Shown: positions 1 to 9,299, counted from the stretch's first letter. The stretch: DNA of 64,000 bases from Brevibacillus composti (GCF_016406105.1 NZ_CP066308.1:2019501-2083500), one strand, 5' to 3'. The notes: generated by a model from the letters alone, not told the origin. Program-made: numbers and translations.

Positions 1-459
1 GCCATCGATTGCCTCACCAAAGCCCTGGAGGATTACAGCAATGATTTTATCTGCATTTTAGCAGGCTATACGGACGAGATGGATGCCTTTCTGGAGTTGA
101 ATCCCGGCTTGCCGTCTCGTTTTCCGATTCAGCTCCAATTCGCCGATTACTCCGTAGACGACTTGATCAAGATCGCGGAGACGATGGTGGAAGGGAAAGA
201 ATACAAACTGTCCCCAGGCGCCAAGGATCGGCTGCGGCTGCACCTCAGCCGGATGCGGCAGGAGATGCTGGACGCCAATTTCAGCAATGCCCGGTATGTC
301 CGCAATGCCATAGAACAGGCCATTCGCAAGCAGGCCGTTCGCTTGTTGACGGTCGCCGAGCCGACAAAGGAAGATGTGATGAGCCTGTTGCCGGAGGATT
401 TCGTCTGGCCGTCTCCCAAAGCGGCCGGTAGCGACTGGAGCAAACTGTGGTATGATTAG
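1..459 (+). CDS. spoVK: Stage V sporulation protein K, C-terminal part (AAA+ ATPase)
   Basis: The reading frame is open from base 1, so the gene starts outside the window; 152 codons remain. The visible part is the end of a CbxX/CfqX-type AAA+ domain: the sensor-1 strand ending in LAGYTDEMDAF, the NPGLPSRFP arginine-finger region, then the helical lid with FSNARYVRN. These are family hallmarks of SpoVK, a mother-cell ATPase needed for spore maturation in Bacillus. The next gene is hflX, 21 bp downstream, the same order as spoVK-ynbA in B. subtilis, which supports the call. A much longer tandem-AAA relative lies at 59646-62078. Confidence 0.85.
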   Translation, partial: AIDCLTKALEDYSNDFICILAGYTDEMDAFLELNPGLPSRFPIQLQFADYSVDDLIKIAETMVEGKEYKLSPGAKDRLRLHLSRMRQEMLDANFSNARYVRNAIEQAIRKQAVRLLTVAEPTKEDVMSLLPEDFVWPSPKAAGSDWSKLWYD

Positions 460-480
460 GGGAAGAAAGGGCGTGGATCT

Positions 481-1773
481 GTGAACGATGGAAGAAAACA
501 GAAGGAAACAGCCATCCTCGTCGGCTGTTTTTTGGATAACCGAGATATCGAGCGCTCCCGCTTGTCGATGGAGGAGTTGCATGAGCTGGCACGGACAGCG
601 GATGTAGAGGTCCTGGATGTCATCACGCAAAACCGGGAGCGGATCGATAATGCCTGGTACCTGGGCAGCGGAAAAATCCAGGAGATCGCGCAGCGGGCGC
701 ATGACCTGGATGTGGATGTGATCATCTTCAACGATGAGCTCTCGCCCAGCCAGACGCGCAATCTGGACCAGGTATTCGACTGCAAGGTAATCGACCGGAC
801 GCAGCTGATCCTGGATATCTTCGCGGGCCGTGCCCACTCCCGCGAAGGGAAGATCCAGGTGGAGCTGGCCCAGTACAATTATCTCTTACCGCGACTGGCG
901 GGACAGGGCAAGCAGCTCTCCCGTCTGGGCGGCGGGATCGGTACGCGCGGTCCAGGGGAGACCAAGCTGGAGAGCGACCGCCGTCACATCCGCCGGCGGA
1001 TCAGCGAGCTGAAGGCCCAACTGGCGGAACTGGTGCGCACCCGTCAGCTGCACCGGGAGAGACGGAAGAAAAACAACGTCTTTCAAGTGGCGCTGGTCGG
1101 GTATACCAACGCAGGCAAGTCTACGCTGCTCAATGAACTGACCGCCGCGGAAACCCTGCAGGAAGATAAGCTGTTTGCGACGCTCGACCCGACGACCCGC
1201 CAACTGACATTGCCCAGCGGCATAGAGGTTCTGCTCACGGATACCGTCGGCTTTATCCAGGACCTGCCGACATCGCTGGTTGCCGCTTTCCGCTCCACAC
1301 TGGAGGGCGTGAAGGAAGCCGACCTGATCCTGCACGTGGTCGACGGCCATCATCCCGACCTGGAGATCCATATGGAAGTGGTGCATCGCATCCTGCGCGA
1401 GCTGAAAGCGGAAGAGATCCCGCAGCTCGTCGTCTACAACAAAGCAGACATGATCTTGCCCGGGACATACCTGCCCCCTGCCGAGGACTCGATCGTCATC
1501 TCGGCTTTGCGCGAGGAGGACCGCGCGGAGCTGTTGAAGCGGATCGAACGCTATGTATATGCCTCCTTTGACCGGTACACCTTGATTGTTCCGGCGGAGC
1601 GCGGCGATATTTTGTCGCTTTTGCACCGGGAAGGCGTGGAAATGGAGCAAGAGTTTGACGAAGAAAAATCCACCTACCGGATTTCTGTCCGCGTCAACCG
1701 GGATCATCCGATCTACGGCAGAATCGCTCCGTTTCTCCTGGAGAGACCAGAGACTGTAGAAGAGAGTTGGTAA
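481..1773 (+). CDS. hflX: GTPase HflX
   Basis: 430 aa. The GTG start has a GAAAGGG Shine-Dalgarno about 9 nt upstream. The N-terminal HflX domain carries the glycine-rich LSRLGGGIGTRGPGE segment and a long basic helix, followed by a Ras-like G domain: P-loop GYTNAGKST near residue 205, DTVGFI near 254 and the NKAD specificity motif near 319. HflX binds the 50S subunit and splits stalled or hibernating 70S ribosomes; it acts in the cytoplasm. It is probably co-transcribed with ynbB, which starts 7 bp downstream. Length and motifs are normal for the family. Confidence 0.95.
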   Translation: MNDGRKQKETAILVGCFLDNRDIERSRLSMEELHELARTADVEVLDVITQNRERIDNAWYLGSGKIQEIAQRAHDLDVDVIIFNDELSPSQTRNLDQVFDCKVIDRTQLILDIFAGRAHSREGKIQVELAQYNYLLPRLAGQGKQLSRLGGGIGTRGPGETKLESDRRHIRRRISELKAQLAELVRTRQLHRERRKKNNVFQVALVGYTNAGKSTLLNELTAAETLQEDKLFATLDPTTRQLTLPSGIEVLLTDTVGFIQDLPTSLVAAFRSTLEGVKEADLILHVVDGHHPDLEIHMEVVHRILRELKAEEIPQLVVYNKADMILPGTYLPPAEDSIVISALREEDRAELLKRIERYVYASFDRYTLIVPAERGDILSLLHREGVEMEQEFDEEKSTYRISVRVNRDHPIYGRIAPFLLERPETVEESW

Positions 1774-1780
1774 GAGAAAG

Positions 1781-3079
1781 ATGTTTTCGTTATTTGCACA
1801 CGGGGAGCGGCTGCGCCCCATCGTACAGGAAGTAGAACAGATGATCGCAGGGCGGCATCAAGAGATTGCTGCCCTGGTTGACTTTAATCAATTGAAGGTG
1901 CTTCGTTCGTTTCAGAAGCATCAGGTAAATGAATTTCACTTCGCCCCCTCGACGGGCTACGGCTATGATGACAGCGGCCGGGCCACGCTGGAATCAATTT
2001 ACGCCGATGTCTTTGGCGGGGAGGATGCGCTGGTCCGTCCGCAGATCATCTCCGGCACCCACGCCATCGCGATCTGCCTGTTTGGCCTGCTACGTCCCGG
2101 CGACGACTTGCTGTACATCACCGGCAAGCCTTACGACACGCTGGAAGAGGTCGTCGGAGTGCGCGGCGAGGGACAGGGCTCGCTCAAAGAGTACGGCATC
2201 GGCTACAGCTACGTTCCGCTGACCGAAGCGGGAGAGATCGATTTCCCGCAGGTGGCGGCGATGATTACGCCGAAGACCAAAATGATCGGGATTCAGCGTT
2301 CGCGGGGCTACGCCGACCGTCCATCCTTTACGATCGCCAAGCTGGAGGAAATGATCCGCTTTGTGAAGGAAATCAATCCCGGGCTGATCGTCTTTGTGGA
2401 CAACTGCTACGGAGAATTTACCGAAGAGCGGGAACCGCTGCAGGTCGGTGCGGACATCATGGCGGGCTCGCTGATCAAAAATCCGGGCGGCGGTCTGGTG
2501 AAGACGGGCGGCTACATCGTCGGCAAAAAGGAGTACGTCAAACAAGCGTCGTACCGCATGGCGGCCCCGGGAATAGGCGCGGAAGGCGGCGCTTCGCTGT
2601 ACTCGCTGCTGGAGATGTATCAGGGCTTCTTCCTCGCGCCGCACGTCGTCGGCGAGGCCCTGAAAGGAGCGGTCTTTTCCTCCGCCCTGCTGGAGCGGCT
2701 GGGCTTTCGCACCAATCCGCTGTGGAATGATCCGCGGACCGATCTGATCCAATCCGTCGAATTCGGCTCCGCCGAGCGGCTGATCGCTTTCTGCCAGGGC
2801 ATTCAAAAAAGCGCGCCGGTGGATTCCCATGTCACGCCGCAGCCAAGCGAGATGCCCGGCTACGCCGATCCGGTCATCATGGCAGCGGGGACGTTTATTC
2901 AGGGCGCCAGCATCGAGTTCTCGGCAGACGGGCCGATACGCCCCCCTTATCTCGGCTTTGTCCAGGGGGGATTGACCTATTCCCATGTAAAAGTGGGGAT
3001 TCTGACCGCGCTGGACGGGCTTTTGGAAAAGGGATTGCTGGAGCTTCCCGCGCCTTCTGCTACGAACGAAAGGCAGTAG
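1781..3079 (+). CDS. ynbB: PLP-dependent cystathionine-beta-lyase-like protein (aluminium-resistance/YnbB family)
   Basis: 432 aa, ATG start behind AGAGAAAG. This is a fold-type I pyridoxal-phosphate enzyme of the methionine gamma-lyase / 'aluminium resistance' family: SGTHAIAICLFG in the cofactor-binding region, VFVDNCYGEF with the PLP-contacting Asp, and the likely Schiff-base lysine in MAGSLIKNPGG. It sits between hflX and glnR exactly as ynbB does in B. subtilis. The physiological substrate is not known to me; a C-S lyase role on sulfur amino acids is inferred from the family. A hairpin terminator follows at 3163-3206. Confidence 0.85.
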   Translation: MFSLFAHGERLRPIVQEVEQMIAGRHQEIAALVDFNQLKVLRSFQKHQVNEFHFAPSTGYGYDDSGRATLESIYADVFGGEDALVRPQIISGTHAIAICLFGLLRPGDDLLYITGKPYDTLEEVVGVRGEGQGSLKEYGIGYSYVPLTEAGEIDFPQVAAMITPKTKMIGIQRSRGYADRPSFTIAKLEEMIRFVKEINPGLIVFVDNCYGEFTEEREPLQVGADIMAGSLIKNPGGGLVKTGGYIVGKKEYVKQASYRMAAPGIGAEGGASLYSLLEMYQGFFLAPHVVGEALKGAVFSSALLERLGFRTNPLWNDPRTDLIQSVEFGSAERLIAFCQGIQKSAPVDSHVTPQPSEMPGYADPVIMAAGTFIQGASIEFSADGPIRPPYLGFVQGGLTYSHVKVGILTALDGLLEKGLLELPAPSATNERQ

Positions 3080-3162
3080 CGAGGACCGAGGCCGATGCAA
3101 GCAATCGAGCGGTGCACCGTCTCCGTCCGAGAGAACGGCCAAACGGTGGCCGCTTAGCAAAC

Positions 3163-3206
3163 AAAAAAGCATCTTGTGCCAGTTGTTGCGCGAGATGCTT
3201 TTTTTC
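3163..3206 (+). terminator. Rho-independent terminator after ynbB
   Basis: The inverted repeat AAAAAGCATCT / AGATGCTTTTTTT separates the hflX-ynbB unit from the glnRA promoter just downstream. The long A and T flanks would let it work in both directions. Confidence 0.8.
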
Positions 3207-3218
3207 AAAAATATTTTG

Positions 3219-3235
3219 TGTAAACTTTTCTAACA
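3219..3235 (+). promoter_or_regulatory. GlnR/TnrA operator of glnRA
   Basis: TGTAAACTTTTCTAACA matches the GlnR/TnrA consensus TGTNA-N7-TNACA at every defined position. It ends 4 bp before the -35 box of the glnR promoter, the placement expected for nitrogen-dependent autorepression of glnRA in Bacillales. Confidence 0.85.
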
Positions 3236-3239
3236 TGCG

Positions 3240-3268
3240 TTGACAGATAAATTGGAGAATCATACAAT
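3240..3268 (+). promoter_or_regulatory. Sigma-A promoter of glnRA
   Basis: The -35 box TTGACA (3240-3245) and -10 box TACAAT (3263-3268) are 17 bp apart. The promoter lies 35 bp before the glnR start codon and directly after the GlnR operator. Confidence 0.85.
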
Positions 3269-3303
3269 ACAAAGCGAGGAAGTTTTCAAAGGAGGGACAA
3301 GTC

Positions 3304-3714
3304 GTGAGTGATGACCTTCGTCGGAACATGGCGCTGTTTCCCATTGGTATCGTGATGAAGCTGACGGACCTGACGGCTCGGCAGATTCGCTACTATGAAC
3401 AAAATGGATTGATTCAGCCTGCACGAACAGAAGGTAAGCAGCGACTCTTTTCCTTTAATGACGTAGACCGCTTGCTTGAAGTCAAGGCATTGATCGAAAA
3501 AGGATTGAACATCGCCGGAATTAAGCAAGTGCTTCAGTTGCAGGAGCCGGCCCCGGAAAAGACGGAGATTACTGCCAAATCGGAGGCCAAACGAAAAGAA
3601 CTGACCGAACAGGAACTCCACCAGCTCCTCAAGCAGCAAATCTTCTTTACCAACGCAAATCGCCAAGGCGAGACTGCGTTAATACGTGGGGAGCTATCCC
3701 GCTTCTTCCACTGA
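3304..3714 (+). CDS. glnR: MerR-family nitrogen regulator GlnR
   Basis: 136 aa. The GTG start follows a strong AAAGGAGGG ribosome site. An N-terminal MerR winged helix-turn-helix (LTARQIRYYEQNGL, then FSFNDVDRLLEVKALIEKGLNIAGIKQVL) is followed by a short charged C-terminal tail, the tail by which GlnR senses feedback-inhibited glutamine synthetase. It represses glnRA and other nitrogen genes when glutamine is plentiful. The gene is 31 bp upstream of glnA, and the promoter carries a perfect GlnR box, so autoregulation is very likely. Confidence 0.93.
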   Translation: MSDDLRRNMALFPIGIVMKLTDLTARQIRYYEQNGLIQPARTEGKQRLFSFNDVDRLLEVKALIEKGLNIAGIKQVLQLQEPAPEKTEITAKSEAKRKELTEQELHQLLKQQIFFTNANRQGETALIRGELSRFFH

Positions 3715-3745
3715 TACATCCCAGAGTATATAGGAGGAGAGATTC

Positions 3746-5080
3746 GTGAGCAAGTACACCAAAGAAGACATCTTTCGTTTAGCCCAGGAAGAGAATGTCA
3801 ACTACATTCGACTGCAGTTCACAGACCTGTTGGGAACCATCAAAAACGTCGAAATCCCCGTTTCCCAGCTGCCCAAGGCACTGGACAACAAGATGATGTT
3901 TGACGGATCTTCCATTGAAGGTTTCGTACGCATCGAGGAATCCGACATGTATCTGGTGCCGGATTTGGACACATGGGTGATCTTTCCTTGGGGAAATGAA
4001 CATGGAAATGTTGCGCGTCTGATCTGCGACATCTACAATCCAGACGGCACGCCTTTCGAAGGAGATCCCCGCTACATCCTGAAACGGGCTCTGAAGGAAG
4101 CAGAAGAATTGGGCTTCACGAACTTCAACGTCGGACCGGAACCGGAGTTTTTCCTGTTCAAACTGGGCGAGAATGGCGAGCCGACACTCGATCTGAACGA
4201 CCATGGCGGCTACTTCGACTTCGCACCGCTTGATCTGGGCGAAAACTGCCGGCGCGACATCGTTCTGACGCTGGAGCGGATGGGCTTCGAGGTGGAAGCA
4301 TCTCACCATGAAACAGCTCCCGGACAGCACGAGGTGGACTTCAAGTACGCAGACGCCATCGAGGCGGCTGATCAGATTCTCACGTTTAAACTGGTGGTCA
4401 AGACAATCGCACGGAAACACGGGCTGCACGCCACTTTCATGCCAAAACCGCTGTACGGTGTGGCCGGCTCCGGTATGCATACCCACCAATCTCTCTTCAT
4501 TGGCAATAAAAATGCGTTCTATGACGAGGCAGACGAACTCGGCCTGAGCGAAATCGCCAAGCAATACCTGGCGGGCATTCTGAAGCACGCGCGCGGCTTT
4601 ACCGCCATCACCAATCCTTTGGTGAACTCCTACAAGCGTCTGGTTCCCGGCTATGAAGCGCCTTGCTATGTAGCATGGTCGGCGAAAAACCGTTCACCGC
4701 TCGTCCGCATCCCGGCTTCCCGCGGCATGAGCACCCGGATCGAAGTGCGCAATCCAGACCCGGCTGCCAACCCGTATCTGGCCTTGGCCGTGATGCTGCG
4801 CGCAGGTCTCGACGGGATCAAAAACAAGCTGCAAGTACCGCCGGCGGTCGATCGCAACATCTACATCATGAACGAAGCCGAGCGCGAAGAAGCAGGCATC
4901 TCCAGCTTGCCGGCTACGCTGAAAGAGGCGATCGAATGCCTGAAAGCCGATCCGGTTATGTGCGACGCCCTGGGCGAGCATGCCATGATGCACTTCGTGG
5001 ACGCCAAGGAAATCGAATGGGATATGTTCCGCACCCGCGTACATGAGTGGGAGCGCACGCAGTATATGAAGACCTATTAA
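3746..5080 (+). CDS. glnA: Type I glutamine synthetase
   Basis: 444 aa, GTG start behind GGAGGAGAG. It makes glutamine from glutamate, ammonia and ATP, and the feedback-inhibited enzyme also signals to GlnR. Visible motifs: [10 protein letters not shown] (beta-Grasp/latch), NVGPEPEFF (metal-binding glutamates), GSGMHTHQS (ATP/metal), [13 protein letters not shown] (glutamate flap) and [12 protein letters not shown]. The length is that of the alpha form found in Firmicutes, which lacks the adenylylation loop. It is second in the glnRA operon, with a terminator immediately after it. Confidence 0.97.
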   Translation: MSKYTKEDIFRLAQEENVNYIRLQFTDLLGTIKNVEIPVSQLPKALDNKMMFDGSSIEGFVRIEESDMYLVPDLDTWVIFPWGNEHGNVARLICDIYNPDGTPFEGDPRYILKRALKEAEELGFTNFNVGPEPEFFLFKLGENGEPTLDLNDHGGYFDFAPLDLGENCRRDIVLTLERMGFEVEASHHETAPGQHEVDFKYADAIEAADQILTFKLVVKTIARKHGLHATFMPKPLYGVAGSGMHTHQSLFIGNKNAFYDEADELGLSEIAKQYLAGILKHARGFTAITNPLVNSYKRLVPGYEAPCYVAWSAKNRSPLVRIPASRGMSTRIEVRNPDPAANPYLALAVMLRAGLDGIKNKLQVPPAVDRNIYIMNEAEREEAGISSLPATLKEAIECLKADPVMCDALGEHAMMHFVDAKEIEWDMFRTRVHEWERTQYMKTY

Positions 5081-5093
5081 TCAGTCAAAAAAG

Positions 5094-5127
5094 AGCCCTT
5101 GCACCGATTGGTGCGAGGGCTTTTTTT
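5094..5127 (+). terminator. glnA terminator; insertion site of group II intron copy 1
   Basis: A 12-bp stem AGCCCTTGCACC / GGTGCGAGGGCT with a GATT loop is followed by seven T. The intron begins 2 nt after the T tract. Insertion just behind an intrinsic terminator is the known target preference of bacterial class C group II introns. Confidence 0.9.
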
Positions 5128-5129
5128 GC

Positions 5130-7018
5130 GTGCGCCCGGCATGGGCGGTAGCTATAGGGTGAAAGTCCTGAACGGGGGTTGGCTGTACCAACCGTTAGCT
5201 CAAGGCAAGGGTGTCCGCCGTGAGGCGGAATCTGAAGGAAGCCGGCGGCAAAGTCCCGACCTGAGGTACACAAACCCGATTCGAGGCTGCTGTACTCGGG
5301 TGAGCCTGCGCAACAAGGTAAAGCCCTATACAGCCAAGGGGTATAGCAGTATATCGGGCAGGTACATGGGATGAAAGTTACCGCTCTTACCCGGGGAGGT
5401 CTGCATGGAATGCCTACTGCTGTTGGCAACCGCCTCCGTGAGGAGGCGCTGAACATGCAGAAGTCAGCAGAGGCCATAGTACCCAATCGGGGACACCCGG
5501 TGGGGAAGGGCTGAACATCAAGTCAACACATGTTCCCAACTCCTTTCGATACGATGCAGCGAAGCAGAAATCCAGTTTGGAACTTCCTCTGGATAGCAGG
5601 GGTGAAGCCCCGAGGGTACAGAGAAGGGCTGAGCATTGTACGGCAAGACTGGTGACATGTGTGCGGAGAGAGGAGTATCGTTATGGATCTGCTGGAGAAG
5701 GTTCTGTCACGGGAGAACCTCACGGCTGCCCTCAAACGGGTCGAAGGCAACAAGGGCGCTCCGGGAATCGACGGTGTTACAACCGAACAACTGCGCGACT
5801 ACCTTCGCGAGCACTGGGCGACCATTCGGTCGCAGATCGAGGCGGGAACTTATAGACCATCTCCTGTCCGCAGGGTCGAAATCCCGAAACCTGACGGAGG
5901 AGTGCGGCTACTAGGTATCCCTACTGTGGTGGATCGCCTGATCCAGCAGGCTATCCTGCAAGTATTGACTCCCGTCTTTGACTCGGATTTCTCCAACTCC
6001 AGTTTCGGTTTTCGCCCAGGACGTCGTGCCCACGACGCCGTGCGAAAGGCGAAGCAGTTCATTGAGGAAGGATACCGGTACGTGGTCGACATCGACTTGG
6101 AGAAGTTCTTTGATCGAGTGAACCACGACATCTTGATGAGTCGTGTAGCACGGAAGGTGAAGGACAAGCGTCTCCTGAAACTGATCCGTGCTTACCTGCA
6201 ATCCGGGGTGATGGTCAACGGGGTGTGCGTCACAACGGAGGAGGGCACACCGCAAGGTGGCCCTTTAAGTCCGCTCTTGGCCAATATTCTACTGGATGAC
6301 TTGGATAAGGAGTTGGAAAAGAGGGGGCACCGTTTCTGCCGTTATGCGGACGATTGCAATATCTATGTACGCACGAAACGCGCGGGGCAACGGGTAAAGG
6401 AGAGTGTGGAGCGATACCTGACCAGGGTACTTAAACTCAAGGTAAATCAACAGAAAAGTGCGGTGGATCAGCCGTACAAGCGAAAGTTTCTTGGATTTAG
6501 TTTTGTTCCAGGAAAAGAGGCGCGAATACGGCTACATCCCAAATCGATTACCCGGTTGAAAGAACGGATTCGTCAACTGACTAACCCTCATTGGAGCATT
6601 TCCATGCAGGAGAGAATCCGGAAACTCAACCAATACCTTATGGGATGGATTGGGTATTTTGCGTTGGCCGAGGCGAAAAAGCACCTGTTGCGAATAGAGG
6701 AATGGATTCGCCGAAGGCTCCGGCTCTGTCTGTGGACGCAATGGAAACGAGTTCGAACGCGATATCGCGAACTTCGTTCGCTAGGTCTCTCCCATAATAA
6801 AGCACTGGAAATTGCAAACACCCGCAAGGGGGCATGGCGGACAACGAAAACTCCGCATATGCACAAAGCCCTTGGCGTCGCCTACTGGCAACAACAAGGG
6901 CTGTTGAGTTTGGTACAGCGATATTTCAAACTTCGTCAAGCTTGATGAACCGCCGTATACCGGACGGTACGTACGGTGGTGTGAGAGGACGGGGGTTAGT
7001 CACCCCCTCCTACTCGAT
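5130..7018 (+). mobile_element. Group II intron (bacterial class C), copy 1
   Basis: 1889 bp. The 5' end reads GTGCG, the canonical group II start. It has a structured 5' half (domains I-IV), an intact reverse transcriptase inside domain IV (5683-6945), then a domain V/VI region (about 6950-7018) with the GAACCGCCGTATACCGGACGG stem-loop and a pyrimidine-rich 3' end CTCCTACTCGAT. Boundaries were set by comparison with the second copy at 47052-48940: the two agree throughout and the flanks diverge at exactly these points. No endonuclease domain is encoded, as usual in class C. The upstream flank is the glnA terminator. Confidence 0.93.
5683..6945 (+). CDS. ltrA: Group II intron-encoded reverse transcriptase/maturase
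   Basis: 420 aa from an ATG with AGGAG 7 nt upstream; an in-frame GTG at 5659 is a weaker start. RT motifs in order: NKGAPGIDGVT, FGFRPGR, VDIDLEKFFD, GTPQGGPLSPLLAN and the catalytic YADD, then the maturase X domain with WIGYFALAEAKKHL, ending in GLLSLVQRYFKL, typical of class C. There is no C-terminal HNH endonuclease. It promotes intron splicing and retrohoming. The frame is intact, so the element may be active. An identical protein is encoded at 47605-48867. Confidence 0.95.
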   Translation: MDLLEKVLSRENLTAALKRVEGNKGAPGIDGVTTEQLRDYLREHWATIRSQIEAGTYRPSPVRRVEIPKPDGGVRLLGIPTVVDRLIQQAILQVLTPVFDSDFSNSSFGFRPGRRAHDAVRKAKQFIEEGYRYVVDIDLEKFFDRVNHDILMSRVARKVKDKRLLKLIRAYLQSGVMVNGVCVTTEEGTPQGGPLSPLLANILLDDLDKELEKRGHRFCRYADDCNIYVRTKRAGQRVKESVERYLTRVLKLKVNQQKSAVDQPYKRKFLGFSFVPGKEARIRLHPKSITRLKERIRQLTNPHWSISMQERIRKLNQYLMGWIGYFALAEAKKHLLRIEEWIRRRLRLCLWTQWKRVRTRYRELRSLGLSHNKALEIANTRKGAWRTTKTPHMHKALGVAYWQQQGLLSLVQRYFKLRQA

Positions 7019-7069
7019 GGAACACATGCGCGCCGGGGGATTGAGGAGAGCGCATGTTACTGACACAGC

Positions 7070-7453
7070 CTAAGTCATGTCGGGCTTTCTCTCGAATTTT
7101 TTATACCGGGTTCCCTGGTAAGTCAATACGCCCGTGTCGTTTTCAATCAGGAGTCCGTATTCTCTGCCTGAAACATGAAACTCCTGTCTCTCGCCGTTTT
7201 CCAATTGAAAAGTGAGGTAATAGTGCGTAGAGACGCTCGAATTCCCGGAACCCCCGCTTGTTCTTGTTCGTTTGGCGATCACCTTTGCGGGAACGGAGAG
7301 GATGGGAGAAGCGTTGTTTTTCATCCAATTCGCTATACCCTTTATGATGGCAATCAAGATCATCGTGAGAATCAGTCCAGCGATCACCAAAAACCACCAG
7401 GGCGGACCAACATGAAAGGGGTCATAGCCGACATTAATCATAAATCGAATCAC
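7070..7453 (-). CDS. DUF2500 family membrane-anchored protein
   Basis: 127 aa. An N-terminal transmembrane helix (about residues 18-40, WWFLVIAGLILTMILIAI) is followed by a soluble beta domain containing VPAKVIAKRTRT, YYLTFQLENGERQEFHVSGREYG and GDTGVLTYQG-like segments (here NDTGVLTYQGTRYKKFER). This pattern is the DUF2500 family, function unknown, predicted to be anchored in the membrane. It is transcribed toward the intron's 3' end, with no other gene on that strand nearby. Confidence 0.75.
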   Translation of the reverse strand: MIRFMINVGYDPFHVGPPWWFLVIAGLILTMILIAIIKGIANWMKNNASPILSVPAKVIAKRTRTSGGSGNSSVSTHYYLTFQLENGERQEFHVSGREYGLLIENDTGVLTYQGTRYKKFERKPDMT

Positions 7454-7702
7454 CTCGAATGTTGCTGATAGTAATAATACGGTTACAGCCTGGGTCTCGT
7501 TTCAATATGCGGGAGCGAGCCAGGCCAGCCCGCATATAGAAGCCACGAGATTCCCCCCGATTCCGTTGATACCGGGGTTTTTTGCTGTCCGGAAAAGACC
7601 GAAAGCCGAAATAATTCATCGAATTTTCCGAAATATGTCCATGTCCTTCAATCATTCGGCAACTTATAATCGGAACTATCCTCGATGAAGGGAGCTGCAT
7701 GC
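7454..7702. other. Intergenic region, no convincing gene
   Basis: An 88-codon frame on the minus strand has no ribosome site or protein-like composition. On the plus strand a short GC stem CCCCG/CGGGG followed by six T (about 7555-7583) looks like a weak terminator left from a lost transcription unit, just before the truncated ABC ATPase gene. Confidence 0.4.
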
Positions 7703-7836
7703 ATGTTGGATCAGCCCTGCATTCTGCAAATGAACAACATTTGTAAAGCGTTTTCAGGCGTGAAGGCGCTGAAAGGCGTATCCATCCAGATCAAACAAGG
7801 CGAAGTCCACGCGCTGATGGGAGAAAACGGGGCCGC
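7703..7836 (+). pseudogene. 5' fragment of a sugar ABC transporter ATPase (RbsA/XylG-like)
   Basis: The first about 45 codons are clear: [16 protein letters not shown], then the start of Walker [10 protein letters not shown]. The match stops inside the P-loop; the expected GKST and the rest of the roughly 500-residue protein are missing, and the next sequence is unrelated. The start has a good ribosome site (AAGGGAGCTG). The sugar permease and binding-protein genes are also absent. It is read as the remnant of a deletion that removed the transporter operon. Confidence 0.8.
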
Positions 7837-7982
7837 CGGATACAGGCAGGAGGATGGGGGAAGGGGGAGACTCCTACCCTCTTTTTTATTTTGTTGGATG
7901 GTCCATCTGCGTAGCTGATGGTTTGCCCATGGAGTTGCCGATTGATCGTCCACTGCGCAGCCGATTATGTCTTTGGCCCATC

Positions 7983-8591
7983 TTAATCGTTGCGCTGTCC
8001 GCTCCGATTCCGGATCAACTCCAGCAATTCCGCATCCGTGCAGGCCTCCAGCTCCAGCAAAGCCTGATAAGGGTCTCTCCCCGAGATGCCGAAGTAGTGG
8101 GCAAAAGCCGGTTCGGTCTTCCAGCCCGCTTGCTTGAGCCGATGAATCTCCCGGGCGGCGGAGGGGCCGGCCAACCGGAGCAGCCTGGCTTCGATGATCA
8201 GATGGCGATAGGCCTGTTGGCGGGTCGCCGGGATGGGCTGGGCAAAACACTCAAAGCAGAAACCGCGGTACCAATAAGAAGCAATGCTGGTCGGAACGCT
8301 TCTGACAAGCGTGCGGCCGTGCTCGAACCCATCCAAATCGCCGTAATGGAGGCAGATCGCTTGGTCAAACCGGTCCAGATCCTCGGCATAACAAACCACG
8401 TCCAAATCGCTTTCCGCCAGATCGATCGCCAGAGGGATCGTCCCGGCCAGTACCGGCTGAAACTCTCGCAGCGTGTGGAAAATGCCGAGGCTGTCAATCG
8501 CCTGCCAGGCGTCCTGCTGTCGGGGCGTACCCGTTTTCAGATAGAGGGGATCGAGAAAATCGCCTTCGAGTCGCGGAAAGATCGGATACAT
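7983..8591 (-). CDS. DUF4269 family protein (nucleotidyltransferase-like)
   Basis: 202 aa using the ATG at 8591, which has GAAAGGGG upstream; a longer frame to 8696 lacks this. Sequence near the start reads KTGTPRQQDAWQAI, then a possible nucleotidyltransferase core LAESDLDVVCYAED, and later HRLKQAGWKTEPAFAHYFGISG with the end LLELEAC. This matches the DUF4269 family of alarmone/nucleotidyltransferase-like proteins of unknown function. It runs toward the ABC ATPase remnant. Confidence 0.75.
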   Translation of the reverse strand: MYPIFPRLEGDFLDPLYLKTGTPRQQDAWQAIDSLGIFHTLREFQPVLAGTIPLAIDLAESDLDVVCYAEDLDRFDQAICLHYGDLDGFEHGRTLVRSVPTSIASYWYRGFCFECFAQPIPATRQQAYRHLIIEARLLRLAGPSAAREIHRLKQAGWKTEPAFAHYFGISGRDPYQALLELEACTDAELLELIRNRSGQRND

Positions 8592-8743
8592 CGCGAGCTG
8601 GCCCCTTTCTTTATCGTCGTAATGTGCGGCTCCGCTGCTATGGAGAGGGCGCACAGGGCAATACTGATAGAAAAGTTCCTGCCAAGAGAGAAACAAAAGT
8701 TGTCCCTTATCGTATACCCTATACAGAAGGGAGTGTCAACGGA

Positions 8744-9232
8744 ATGGATATTTTGCTGTGGTTGGTCATCATCATTCTCTTTGTGCTCAGTATCGCGGGA
8801 ATCTTTTTGCCTGTACTGCCTGACACGCTTTTGCTGTGGGGCGGATTTCTGCTGTACCACTTCTTTGTCGCAGACCCGGGCTCCGGATTGCCGGCTTCCT
8901 TTTGGTGGGGCATGGCGGTATTAAGCATTCTGCTGTACGGCGCCGATTTGTTGACGAATATGTATTTTGTCAAGAGGTACGGGGGCTCGAAGGCGTCTTC
9001 ATGGGCCGCGGCTCTGGGGATCTTTCTCGGCATCTTTGTGTTTCCGCCGTTTGGCATGCTGATCATGCCATTCGTCCTCGTCGTCCTGGTCGAGCTGCTG
9101 CTCCAGAAGCAGCCATTGGAGCGAGCGGTGAAGGCCGGAGTGGGATCGCTCGTCGGTTTTCTCGGGAGCGCCGTGGTCAAGGTGGTCTTGCAGGTTGTCA
9201 TGATCATCTGGTTTTTTATCGCCGCGTTCTAA
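8744..9232 (+). CDS. DUF456 family membrane protein
   Basis: 162 aa; the ATG is 10 nt after GGAG, and the upstream extension of the frame has no ribosome site. It is almost entirely hydrophobic with four to five predicted membrane helices. The first pair encloses GIFLPVLPDTLLLWGG, and a glycine-rich helix GIFLGIFVFPPFGMLIMPF matches the DUF456 family. The function is unknown. It converges with lexA on a shared hairpin terminator. Confidence 0.8.
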   Translation: MDILLWLVIIILFVLSIAGIFLPVLPDTLLLWGGFLLYHFFVADPGSGLPASFWWGMAVLSILLYGADLLTNMYFVKRYGGSKASSWAAALGIFLGIFVFPPFGMLIMPFVLVVLVELLLQKQPLERAVKAGVGSLVGFLGSAVVKVVLQVVMIIWFFIAAF

Positions 9233-9250
9233 GTCAGTGTCCAATCGCAT

Positions 9251-9288
9251 AAAAAGGCGTCACGAGCATGCACTCGGACGCCTTTTTT
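9251..9288. terminator. Bidirectional terminator between DUF456 gene and lexA
   Basis: The stem GGCGTC-A-CGAG / CTCG-GACGCC is flanked by five A on the left and six T on the right, so it can end transcription from either side. Confidence 0.85.
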
Positions 9289-9299
9289 CGTTCCTTTTC

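Noticed and set aside
7434..7700. 88-codon minus-strand frame in the gap before the ABC ATPase fragment
   Set aside because: No ribosome site, low-complexity charged composition and no recognisable domain.
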